Origin: Ignelater luminosus
Lineage: Eukaryota > Arthropoda > Insecta > Coleoptera > Elateridae
Direction: 5' to 3'
DNA length: 64,000 nt
NCBI GenBank assembly: GCA_011009095.1
Contig: VTPC01090592.1
Location: forward strand, 45,538-109,537
A model generated the notes under the pieces. The model was given only the letters and a program-made list of their open reading frames with translations, was not told the DNA's origin and made no database searches. The translations under genes were made by a program, and so were the position numbers. Below are positions 10,919 through 20,750 of this stretch, one piece after another. Position 1 is the first letter of the stretch. Every line of letters starts with the position of its first letter.

Positions 10919-12039
10919 TAGAGCATCATATTTCCACCAACAAAAAAGAATTACCCTATATCCAGATCTCTAACCCCCCTCTCAAGCTCCTAATCGACAC
11001 TGGTTTAACTAAATCCTTCATAAACCCTCAAATAGCTTGCAAATATTATCAAGACAAAATTATTTACGAACCTTTTACAGTCTCTACAATTTTTCAAAGC
11101 TCATCTCATGATTATTGTGCTGAGATACCAATTTTTCCAGAATTCAATTGCAATGAAAATTTCAAATTTTATCTTTTTAATTTTCACAATGTATATGATG
11201 GACTTATTGGACTTGACAATCTTAAACTTTTGAATGCACAGTTAGACTTGATAAATTCAAAATTATACACCTCCACATGTGTCATACCAATCAAATACCA
11301 ACCTTCTTGCCAACAAACTTTCAAAAATTTCAATTTAAAAATTGGTCCACATGGTCGAATTGTAACTGAAATTCCTGTAAACCAGAGGAATGGTGATGTT
11401 ATAATTCCGCAAAAAATTATTCAAAATTGCAAAATTTCAGAAACCTTATCCGTGGCTAGAAATGGTTTGGCTTTAGTAGAAATTCTAAACGAAACTGACG
11501 ATAAAATCAATCTATCTTTAACAGATTCAATTAAGGTAATTCCTTTTGTCGAAAATAATCACGAACTTTACCAAATTGATGTAACATCTAACAGCGAACA
11601 AGACTCTGATACCGGAGACTTGATTAGAACATCCCATATGAACTCCGAAGAAAAGGAACAAATACTTAAATTGTGCAAAAAATATTCTGACATTTTCCAT
11701 AGAAAAAATCAAACGTTAACATTTACGAATCAGGTAAAACATTGCATAAAAACAACAGACGAAATTCCCGTGTATACTAAGTCATATAGATATCCATTTA
11801 TACATAAACCAGAAGTGGAACGACAGATAAAATCCATGTTGGAGCAAGGAATCATCCGGTCAAGTAACTCGCCCTGGTCATCACCAATTTGGGTTGTCCC
11901 AAAAAAGGCAAATGCCTCTGGGAAGAAGAAATGGCGCATTGTGGTAGACTATCGCAAGGTCAACCAGAAGACGATAGACGATAGATACCCTTTGCCCAAT
12001 ATCACTAATGTGCTAGACAAATTGGGAAGATGCAATTAA
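10906..12039 (+). pseudogene. pol: Errantivirus Pol, part 1: protease and 5' half of reverse transcriptase
   Basis: The pol frame opens after a TAA at 10903-10905, overlapping the end of gag by 13 bases. The aspartic protease active site D-T-G lies at 10996-11004 within LLIDTG. The reverse transcriptase begins near 11,780 and runs through the fingers (SPWSSPIWVV at about 11,870; WRIVVDYRKVNQK at about 11,935) up to 12,036. It then ends in TAA because a segment has been lost. The missing piece would carry the palm strand with the first catalytic aspartate (motif A). The next base in the adjacent frame continues the conserved palm. The product, if made, would be a truncated protease-RT. Confidence 0.88.
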
Positions 12040-12040
12040 A

Positions 12041-12475
12041 ATGAATCCGGAGGATACCCCAAAGACGGCCTTCAACGTAGAAAACGGGCACTACGAGTAC
12101 GTGAGGATGCCCTTCGGACTCAAAAATGCTCCTGCGACCTTCCAGCGGGTCATGGATGATGTCCTAAGAGGATTGCAGAACGATATTTGCCTAGTGTATC
12201 TAGACGATATAATTATACTCTCAACATCCCTCCAAGAACATGTTGTCAACCTTACTAAAGTATTTCAACACCTACGAGAAAACAACCTAAAAATACAACT
12301 CGACAAATCGGAGTTTCTAAAAAGGGAAGTGGCATATTTGGGTCACATTGTCACTCCTGAAGGCGTAAAACCAAACCCCGATAAAATTGCAGCCATTAAG
12401 AAATATCCACTACCTAAAACTACGAAAGAAATAAAAAGCTTTTTAGGTCTTTTAGGTTACTATAGAAGATGCTGA
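12041..12475 (+). pseudogene. pol: Errantivirus Pol, part 2: RT palm (YLDD) and thumb
   Basis: This continues the reverse transcriptase in a different frame after the first deletion. It starts just downstream of the missing motif A and contains the [11 protein letters not shown] helix (about 12,115-12,150), the YLDD catalytic box at 12197-12208, and the thumb with YLGHIV (about 12,335). It ends at a TGA where a second deletion has removed the stretch linking the thumb to the connection domain. The next part resumes in frame 3 at 12468. With both deletions the polymerase cannot be functional. Confidence 0.88.
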
Positions 12476-14579
12476 AATCGAAATTACTCCACAGTACATT
12501 AAATGCTTTGAAGATTGTAAAACCTTATTAACAAACGATCCCGTCCTCCAATATCCCGACTTTTCCAAAAAATTCAATTTGACCACCGATGCAAGTAACG
12601 TGGCGATAGGTGCTGTGTTGTCACAAGAACCTATCGGAAGTGACAGGCCAATCGCATATGCTTCAAGAACATTAAACGAGTCAGAGCAGAACTACAGCAC
12701 GATTGAGATAGAGCTTTTGGCAATCGTCTGGGCTACAAAATACTTTCGACCGTACCTCTTCGGAAAAAAGTTCAAAATTATCACTGATCATAAGCCCCTG
12801 CAATGGCTGATGTCGTTAAAAGAGCCGAACTCCAGGCTAGTGAGATGGCGATTGAAGCTTGTTGAATTCGAGTACGAAGTCGTGTATAAAAAAGGAAAAG
12901 CCAACACTAACGCGGACGCTATATCTCGTATAGAGATACACACCAAAGAGTTTTTCAGGTATATGGATGAGTTTAACCAACAACTGAAACTAAGAAATCC
13001 TGTGGATGATGACAATATGTCAACAGCTGTCAACATAACTGAACCCCCTGCATTGAAGGATGTTACAGAAATAAACGCAGAAACTGATAATCTTGCGAGA
13101 AGATCATCCGAGGAAACTCTTACCGGTAGCGAACCAGAAATCGAGCAGAATCCTAGACACTCATCTGAGGAAACACTTACCGCAGAAGAAGGTGATCCTG
13201 ACGAAGGTGCTACCATCTATTCAAGCCATGAAGAACCAATTCAACAAATTCCATCATCCGAAAGAGCATTTAATACATACGGCCATCAAGTAATAATCGA
13301 TTTTGTTTTACATTCGCCAACTAAACCTAAAATTCAACAAATATTTCCTACCAAAAGACGATTACTGGTTAAAATTTCAATCAATGACTTAGAAAATGAC
13401 ATCATTAACTTGTTTAAAAATCACCTAGATCCAGATTCCACTCATGCTATTCTTTTTAAAAATGAATCATACGTTCCGCAAATATGCAAAATTGTTCGGA
13501 AAACCTTTAGAAATTTGGCTTTTAAATTGGTAAAGTGTAACACATTATTAGAAGACGTCACGGAAACAGAACGACAGCAAGAAATCGTAAGAAATTATCA
13601 TGAAGGTAAATGTAATCACAGAGGCATTTTAGAAACAGAAACGAAAATACGAAGATCCTATTATTGGCCAAAACTTAGAATAGACACTATTCACTACATA
13701 AATTTTTGCGAAGTGTGTCAAACCAACAAGTATGATAGAAATCCACCCAAACAAAAATTAATGATCACGCCTACACCATCGAAACCTTTTGAGATTGTTC
13801 ACATTGATACTTTTCAAGCACAAGGCCAAAAGTTTTTGACTATAATCGATACATTTTCTAAATACGCGCAGGCATATCCTCTAACAGGCGCATCAGGTAT
13901 CGAAGTTGTCAGAGCATTCGTAATTTGCATGACCCATCATGGTCTGCCAAATTTAGTAATCATGGACAATGGTTCCGAACTAAAAAATTCAGTAGTCCAA
14001 GAATTCTTTAAAACTCATCAGGTAAATACTCATTTTATAACGGTCAATAACCCCCAATCCAATGGTGCAATCGAGAGGTTTCACTCCACTCTCATTGAAC
14101 ATCTACCTGTACTAAGGCTTAAGGATAAAGGTAAAATAGATATATTGAACCAAATGCCTTATGCAATTTTAGGGTACAATAATTCGATTCACTCAGTGAC
14201 TAAGCAAAAACCAATTGACATCATTAATGGCCATTTAAACTCAACAAATCCATTTAACATAAACATTAATGAAAAATTGTTAAATAATTATATATTGACC
14301 TATAACACCGATACCGATGTATATAGAAAAATCACCACTAACACTAGAAATAAGTTGCTGCCAAAATTCACAAAAGAAAAGGTAATAAAAAACAAAAAAC
14401 TGAAGGTAAAAGCTTCACGTAGAACCTATCATAAACAAAATTTGAAACGTCCACCGGCTAACCAGCCGAAATTGTTGCAGATGCCACCTGGCAACCCTTC
14501 AAGAGGTAACAATAACCAACCTCAACCGGAACCCAGGGATTCTACCGTACAAACTGGGTCCAGCAAGGATAAAATTTAA
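12468..14579 (+). pseudogene. pol: Errantivirus Pol, part 3: RNase H and integrase
   Basis: The frame reopens near 12,468 and runs uninterrupted to TAA at 14579. RNase H spans about 12,580-12,930, with DAS near its start, the conserved Glu in IEIELLAI, TDHKPLQW, and NADAISR. A linker follows with a duplicated SSEETLT (about 13,105 and 13,170). The integrase has an H-H-C-C zinc module (about 13,598-13,720) and a D-D-E core: Asp at 13806, Asp at 13965 (MDNGSE) and Glu at 14073. The C-terminus is basic and Pro/Gln-rich. It overlaps the first part of the env frame. These domains look intact but are cut off from an active polymerase. Confidence 0.9.
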
Positions 14580-16029
14580 AACCCATACATTCATCCATTA
14601 CTTTAACCTAGAACCCATTGGAAATAAAATAGCTCTTATAAAGCAGCATTACCAAAATATTAGTTTTATTATTTCAAAACGTGAAAATCAATATTTTTTT
14701 GAATTAGACAACCTTCAAAGGGCTATATCATATCAATTATATTCGGCAGAACAAAAATTCAACTCTTTGAGTCCTAACATTCGAGTAAAACGAGGTATTA
14801 TTGATGGATTAGGAACAATCATTAAAGGTATTACAGGAAATCTAGATGCAAATGATGCCGAACATTACGATCAAGCAATAAATGATTTAGAAAATAACCA
14901 AATTCAAGTTGTTCGAAAACTAAATAGGGACATTTCTCTTACTACACGAATTATTGAAAATTTTAATGAAACAGTTTCTCTAATCAAACATAACCAAGAA
15001 GTTATAACCTCTAACTTAAATAGAATACAATTTGAGTTTAAGGATTTAATGTTCAATCTTAATGATTATTTAGAAACCAGGAACATTTTGGATCAAATTA
15101 ATTTAACCTTAAATTTAATTTTACAATTATTAAGTGACATCGAGAATGCAGTCACGTTTGCTAGATTAAACACACTTCATAGTAGTATTCTAAAAATCGA
15201 TGAACTTGAATCAATTGTACAAACTGCATTAAAGTATTATTCTTCAGAATCATTACTTTTCCCAAATTTACCAAATAATACATATAGATATTATGACCTT
15301 ATAGAAATCGAGGCTTATCATTCCAATAATAAAATCGTTTTTGTTCTTCACTTTCCCTTAGTACTTCCTGAAATGTTTTATTATTATCACCTATATTCCA
15401 TTTCTACCCAAGATGGTACAACAATTATTCCCCCTAACACCTATCTGGTAATGAGCGAAATTTTTTACCAATACACATCAATACCTTGCATCCACTTGCA
15501 CCCTGGATACTACTGCCCAGATGGCAACCTTGTGAACGGAATGCAAGAAGAAGATTGCGTTTTTCAGTTGTTACAAGTGGAATTTTCAAAAGAAAGTTGT
15601 CAACGAACCCCGGTGGAAATCACCAAAAGCATCGTACAACAAATCAACGAATCTCATTACATAGGAATTTTCCTGAATGAAACGAAAATTCAAACCGCTT
15701 GTCGTCATTCGGACCTCACCACTTTAAAAGGAAGTTATTTGATGTACCTACCTATAGGATGCCGTTTCCAAACCAATGATTTTAACTATGTCAACGAGAA
15801 GGAAGTCAGCAGAGGTCAGCCAATGCTACTACGTGAAATTAATATTCGTCGTGGGACTTCAGTTACCAATCTCACCAAGATAATAATTAAAACTGTAAAC
15901 CTTGATAAAATTCACCAGCTGCAGAAGGAGCAACAAAATTTAAAACCATTAATACCAATTTACAATAAAAACATGTTGCATTCGAAGAAACTGGAAAAGG
16001 TCGAAACAAGATGGACCAACTCCCGCTGA
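14446..16029 (+). pseudogene. env: Errantivirus Env (F-type fusion glycoprotein), C-terminus disrupted
   Basis: The env frame is open from 14446 and overlaps the end of pol by about 130 bases, as in errantiviruses, where env is translated from a spliced RNA. A furin-type site R-V-K-R (14782-14793) is followed by a glycine-rich hydrophobic segment, as in the fusion peptide of gypsy Env and baculovirus F proteins. A long helical, coiled-coil-like region follows (about 14,850-15,250), then a Cys-rich ectodomain (about 15,480-15,780). The usual membrane anchor is missing: near 15,990-16,010 the frame changes and a stop follows at 16027-16029. A short Cys-containing acidic tail persists in the neighbouring frame to 16078. 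A deletion removing the anchor is the simplest reading. Confidence 0.85.
14480..14481 (+). promoter_or_regulatory. Candidate env splice acceptor
   Basis: attgttgcag ends at 14480. Exon sequence starting at 14481 is in the env frame only if two bases come from the leader exon, which is exactly what the donor at 9651 provides. A TGA at 14443-14445 closes the env frame upstream, so an acceptor between 14446 and the conserved env region is required. Confidence 0.55.
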
Positions 16030-16093
16030 AGAGCAGCAGCAACAAGATCCCTGCGCGTGTGGCATCTTCACCCCATGAAATACGCCACGATTT

Positions 16094-16105
16094 GGGTATG
16101 GGAGG
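16094..16105 (+). other. Polypurine tract of the errantivirus
   Basis: gggtatgggagg abuts the 3' LTR start at 16106. A purine-rich primer for plus-strand synthesis is expected exactly here. Confidence 0.7.
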
Positions 16106-16336
16106 AGTTATAGTGCAATAACCTATATAATATAGAATAAAATACTGTAATGTAATATTATATACCTAGTTAGCATTTTCTTTTTATCATTTTAACATGA
16201 TGTTTTTATAAAATTAGTCTGATAATAAATCTTGAACGGATAACACCAAAAGAATTAAAAAAAGAATATTTTCAATTCAGGGTTTTTGGAAAATTCGTTT
16301 TTTAAAAACCACCAATCTTATTTGAAACTTATAATT
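16106..16336 (+). repeat. 3' LTR of the errantivirus
   Basis: This is 231 bp and matches 9208-9438. The seven differences are six transitions and one transversion. It is followed by TGTA (16337-16340), the second copy of the target duplication. Confidence 0.93.
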
Positions 16337-16340
16337 TGTA

Positions 16341-17203
16341 CAACGATTAATTTTGAAAACTAAGTTAGGGTAACATTATAAATATTTCCGGAAAGAGGTT
16401 TAGATTTCTTTACTATTATATTTCAGGGATTTATTCTTATTAATTGGCTGTTTCTATTTGATTGATACAATTTGATGATTTTTCTTTTCGTTTAAAGTAA
16501 TGTAATTACAGTTTCAGATTACGATTTAACTTTGTTATTCATTTGCCATTTTGTTTTTGTTTTAAAATCTTTGAAATTATAACAGCGAGTTCATCAAACT
16601 CGTTTGCGTAAAGTTACGCCATTTTTACTTATGTAAAGTCTTTTCAAAATATTGTTTGTTTATGTTTGTAACTAAGGACCAGTAACTGATATGTTCCTCC
16701 GCGCTCAGGAGAGTCCTCAGCCGAAAAAATAGTCATATAGAAAGGGTTTGTTTTCTATATCCCTGTCTACCTGCAGAGGTAAACTAATTAGGTGTGAAAC
16801 ACGCGCTACACATTAAACGTTTTGCTCACTTTCATAAGAAACTTCTTCAGAAGACTACATATAAAAAGGAGTATAATAACCCTACGTGTAAACTACGCTA
16901 GAGGCAAGACTCTTCTCCCGAGAACGGAGAAAGTGAGGATTTTACATCGGAGGGTTAATCGATAATAACGGTGACAGAAGTCGTCCCTGCATAGAGATTG
17001 ATTAATTAATTACCATGTTGCTTTCCTGGTCTTTCTGGTGTAATAGTAATGTGATCTTCAAATAGCTAACATCCATCATCTATTAATGAGTTAAAAAAGA
17101 ATTTGAGGTCGTGAGTTTTATGTTTGATATTCTTGTTTAAGATTATAATACTTTGTACCTGTTGTAACGAAAAAAAGTGAAGATTAGATCCAACAAAAAT
17201 ATT
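16341..17203. other. Flanking DNA without recognised gene
   Basis: This is AT-rich sequence directly downstream of the errantivirus. If the minus-strand exon at 17297-17413 belongs to an acid phosphatase, its second exon would be expected on this side, but I found no RHG-type active-site sequence here. Confidence 0.4.
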
Positions 17204-17296
17204 TTAAATATTTAACACTTTTTTCCAATACTTCGCGTTTAAAATTATCATCTTCTCATACTTGCTATAATCTTGAATAAGGCAATAGCTACTTAC

Positions 17297-17413
17297 AACG
17301 TGTGCCAATACTAAAGTGCTGGTATCATCCTGATATTGATAATTTGCTAAACACAAATTAATCGTAAACACCGAGCTTAATATTATGAACACAGTACCGA
17401 CAATGTAATACAT
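17297..17413 (-). CDS. First exon of a probable secreted histidine acid phosphatase
   Basis: An ATG at 17413 (minus strand) opens a 39-codon exon with a hydrophobic signal peptide (about residues 3-23, VGTVFIILSSVFTINLCLA) followed by TLVLAHV. It ends at a perfect GTAAGT donor (17296-17291). In insect acid phosphatases a similar LVL.HV strand directly precedes the catalytic RHG.R motif, so the exon fits the start of that family, secreted or lysosomal. The RHG exon was not found in the window. Without it the identification rests on the signal peptide, this short strand and the donor. Translation past the donor (to 17204) is intron read-through. A decayed paralogue lies at 25940-26200. Confidence 0.42.
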
Positions 17414-17451
17414 TCTTGAAAGGTAACTAAATTATTTTTTAAGCAACTCTT

Positions 17452-17461
17452 GTTATTTATA
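17452..17461 (-). promoter_or_regulatory. TATA box upstream of the acid-phosphatase-like exon
   Basis: On the minus strand GTATAAATAAC lies about 40 bases upstream of the ATG. About 30 bases after it is a TTTAGTTA start-like sequence. The same GTATAAATAACA is kept in the decayed paralogue (about 26,098-26,110), so the promoter was duplicated with the exon. Confidence 0.45.
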
Positions 17462-18699
17462 CGTACTTCAATATTCCCCGCTTTTTCAATAAGCATATGT
17501 AATTTGAAGATTAGATAAGAATTCCTCATTCTAATCGAAGCTCAAATCAACTTTTAGATTACTATAAAAAAATTAATTTAATTTTTTATAAAACATTTAT
17601 TGAAATTATATAATACTTGAAAAGAACTTAAAATAATAAACGGTAAATTGCATAGTTACTTAGTTGCAAGTTCCTATAAACTTAACTTTGCCATTACGTC
17701 TATATTTATTACCATACAACATAACGTTCTGCTAATTCCCCATTTGGCGAGGGGAACGAATTAAAAATTTTACGATAACTGAATGATAATGATATGAAAA
17801 GCGTGTATATTCGTTGCGGATAACACTCTTTATAAATTTAAATTTTTCTAGAATAAAGGGTATATACACGAGTGCAGGAGTTACACGTTGCCTTCTAGAA
17901 TAAATTTGCTAAATACGACATGAATAAACTAGAATATCAAATCAACCTCCATATTAAATATAGTGCAAAACGGTTGCGAAGCTACACCTTTTCATTAACG
18001 CACTAACAATGACAGTTTTCTGTTTTAATAACAGTACCTATTGACTTTTGCAAAGACCAAGTTGGACAATCCATGAAGCATTGTAATAATGCGTTACGGT
18101 ACGAATTTCGTACAGAATTAAATATGCACAATAAATTTATTTAATTCTGTTAGGTAATTAGCAAATTACAGTGACAGAAGTCGAAGTTGATCCAGGATAG
18201 TGAAGGGGTCTCCGAGAAAAAAAGTCCACAATTGCAGGTTGCAACTAAAGCCATTTTTATTTTTGAAAATATAAATACAAATCTCAAATATAATAGGCGA
18301 TACTATCTCTTCTATGACAAAAAAATTTGATTTTATTGTTAAGAAAGGTACCTAAGTAAATAATTCGTTGCGCTTCACAGTTTAAAAATGTTGGTAATAT
18401 GCAGTCACGGAACACACTTACGGTGCGATCCGTTAATAGGCTTTGAGACGCAAAGAGAAAAATTAAAAACACGAGAATGACTTGATACCCCTTTTCTGTC
18501 TTTGTAACGAAGCAGGTTTCTTGGTAGAAAAATTTAATGCAGCCGAACTGCACTCTAGCAACCATGAAGAAATGACTCCCTAAATTGGCGGTAATGGGTT
18601 TAATTACATTCTGATCACGGTGTAGAACTAAATGATTGAATTGATAAAACTAGACAGACGTATTTTCATTTGTCTTTCTTCATTGATTTTACTATTTTT
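17462..18699. other. AT-rich flank, no gene recognised
   Basis: Homology to the paralogous region near 26.1-26.2 kb continues to about 17,545. Beyond it I see no domain. The minus-strand open frame at 18284-18565 has no recognisable features. Confidence 0.4.
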
Positions 18700-20750
18700 T
18701 CTTTTAGTGTCGAATCAGCAATATCTTCATCATCAAAAGTTGTCTGAGTGTCTACGAGTCCTTCCTAGAAACTTCTCAATACTGTCCTTTCCTGTGCTGT
18801 CCTCTTCATACCAATAAATCCCTCTCCTTCCTCTTGCAGTTCATCCACCATTTTCAACCATCTCCTTCCTCTTCTTTTTTTTCTTGCGACAAAACCCTCT
18901 AAGACGTCTTTCATTAAGCTCTCTCCAAGACTTCCTCATTCCTTATCCGGTCTGTCCATTTAATGCCTAATAGTCTTTTCCACAACCACATCCCAAAAGC
19001 AGCAATCCTTCCTTTGTCTTTTTTTAGCAACTCCCGTAAAAAAACACACTCCATACAAAACGCTTCACCAACTTTTTCTTTAGATTTAAATCAAATTGAC
19101 TTGGCATTACTCTCCATTTCTTCGAAAAAGCTTCCTTTTCCATTGCTATTCTTGTTTTTATATCAGTTTCACTTCTCCATCTCGTTGTTAGTTCTGTACC
19201 CAAATACTTGTACCTGTCCACTTGCTCAGTTCTTTCTCCGTCCATCTTTACCATCATATCTTCGTCCTCTTCAATCTTCAATACCTTTGTTTTCTTTACA
19301 TTTATCCTAAGTCCTAACTCATTTCTCATATCATGCTGGTGTTGGAGCATGCTTTCCAGCTTTTTCGTGGTTTCGGCAAGCAATGTCATGTAGTCTGCAA
19401 ACCTTATACTTACTATTCTTCTTTCTCCCACTTTTACTCCCTTTTCTTTTTTTCATCAACACTCGGCCGTATATTTTACATATATGTTAAAGAGCGTGGG
19501 CAACAATGGCCTTCTTGATTTAAATACAAATTTGCTATAAGCTTTCGTTCTCTCTAATCCACCCTTTTTTCTTTTAATGTCCTTATTAGCTTTTCCCAGC
19601 GCACACTAATCGAAAGCCTTTTTGAGATCAACAAAACAGATGCTCAATCTTTTTTCCTTCTCAAGATATGTCTCTCCAACCGTACATACTACACCTACTA
19701 CGTCTCTTGTGCCCATTTTTTTTCTAGAGCCATACTGCTCTTCTGCCACGTTCTCTTTTATTTTTCTAGCTAGCCTTTTGTTTAACACCCTCAACATTAT
19801 CTTTGCTACATGTGTGGTCAGACTTATCTTGCGGTCTTCTTTGTATTTCGCTTTTTATCCTTCTTCTTAGGCAAGAAATCTTTTGGCCATTATCCACTCT
19901 TGTAAATCATATTGCAGAGCGATGTGACTCCCTTCAAACCTTCTCTCTGCAAGCATTTTATCAGCTCAACTAGTATCCGGCCCACTCACTCTGCCTTTCT
20001 TTTTTCATTTTCTATATTGCCCTTTTCCGTTTTTAAAATTCCTTCTCCTTTATTATCCTCTTCTACTTCTCCCTTTCTTTCTATTTCCAGTTCTTGTAGT
20101 TTTTCTCTGGCCCCATATAGGTCTTCCATGTACTCTTTCCATCTAACTAGCACATCTACATTCTATAGTAACACTCCCTTTTTGCTCTCTATAGTTACCT
20201 CATTTCTATTTCCAACATTTCCCTTTCTTCCATCCCAGCTAAAAGACCTAACCTTATTGTGGAAGATGATATCATACCTCCCCGCTCTCTCCAGCTCCTC
20301 TATTTTCTTGCATTCTTTCTCAAACCAATCATTCCTCGCCTTCGCCGTCCTTCTGAGCTCATTGTTAGCGTTTTTGAACCTTCTCCTCTAGTTCATTTTG
20401 GCTACCATTTCAGATGTAATCTATGGCTTCTTTATCTTCCTTTTCTCTCTATAGCCAATTATTTCCTTATTAACTTTTTTATACCCGCCTTTATCCTGCC
20501 CCACTTCTCTGCTGCACTTTTCGATGCAGTGTCCTTAACTAAATCTTTCATTTCTCTTTCCATTTCTTGCTCTATTTCCTCCTTACTTAACTCTTTTAGC
20601 CTTCCCAAATCCCACTTCTTCTTTGTAGCTGCCTTCTTTATTCTTTTCAGTTTTGTCTCTACCTCTGCTACTAACAGTACATGATAGCTGTAAATATCCA
20701 CCCCTGGATATCCACAATTACCAGGTAGTTTCCAGGTATACAGCAATATC
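18700..20750 (-). mobile_element. Non-LTR retrotransposon ORF2 remnant (reverse transcriptase)
   Basis: Read on the minus strand, the order is: a helical charged linker (20,746-20,459), an RT finger with LNKRLARKIKENV and EEQYGSRKK (about 19,797-19,690), CFVDLKKAFD (about 19,640-19,610), the catalytic box FADYM (19401-19387), INVKKTKV (about 19,300), YKYLGTELTT (about 19,200) and a C-terminal basic tail near 18,860-18,790. The second catalytic Asp is replaced by Tyr. The N-terminal endonuclease is absent, as expected from 5' truncation. Frameshifts and stops are frequent. It belongs to the endonuclease-type non-LTR group; I do not assign a clade. Confidence 0.82.

Larger units (their letters stand above)
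9208..16336 (+). mobile_element. Errantivirus (gypsy-group endogenous retrovirus), structurally complete but disabled
   Basis: The 7.13-kb element is bounded by 231-bp LTRs that begin AGTTAT and end ATAATT, with a 4-bp duplication TGTA (a pyrimidine-purine alternation, the errantivirus target preference) at 9204-9207 and 16337-16340. Between them lie a tRNA-Ser-type primer site, gag (9671-10918), pol (10906-14579 in three frames), env (14446-16029) and a purine tract. The two LTRs differ at about seven positions, six of them transitions, so the insertion is not recent. Coding damage includes a stop in the gag-pol overlap, two deletions in the reverse transcriptase region and one near the env membrane anchor. 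Errantiviruses are known from insects. Confidence 0.93.

Noticed and set aside
12788..13216. 142-codon minus-strand frame
   Set aside because: It is the antisense shadow of the RNase H-integrase linker of the errantivirus.
18963..20684. Several plus-strand frames rich in Ser, Phe and Pro
   Set aside because: They are antisense shadows of the minus-strand non-LTR reverse transcriptase.
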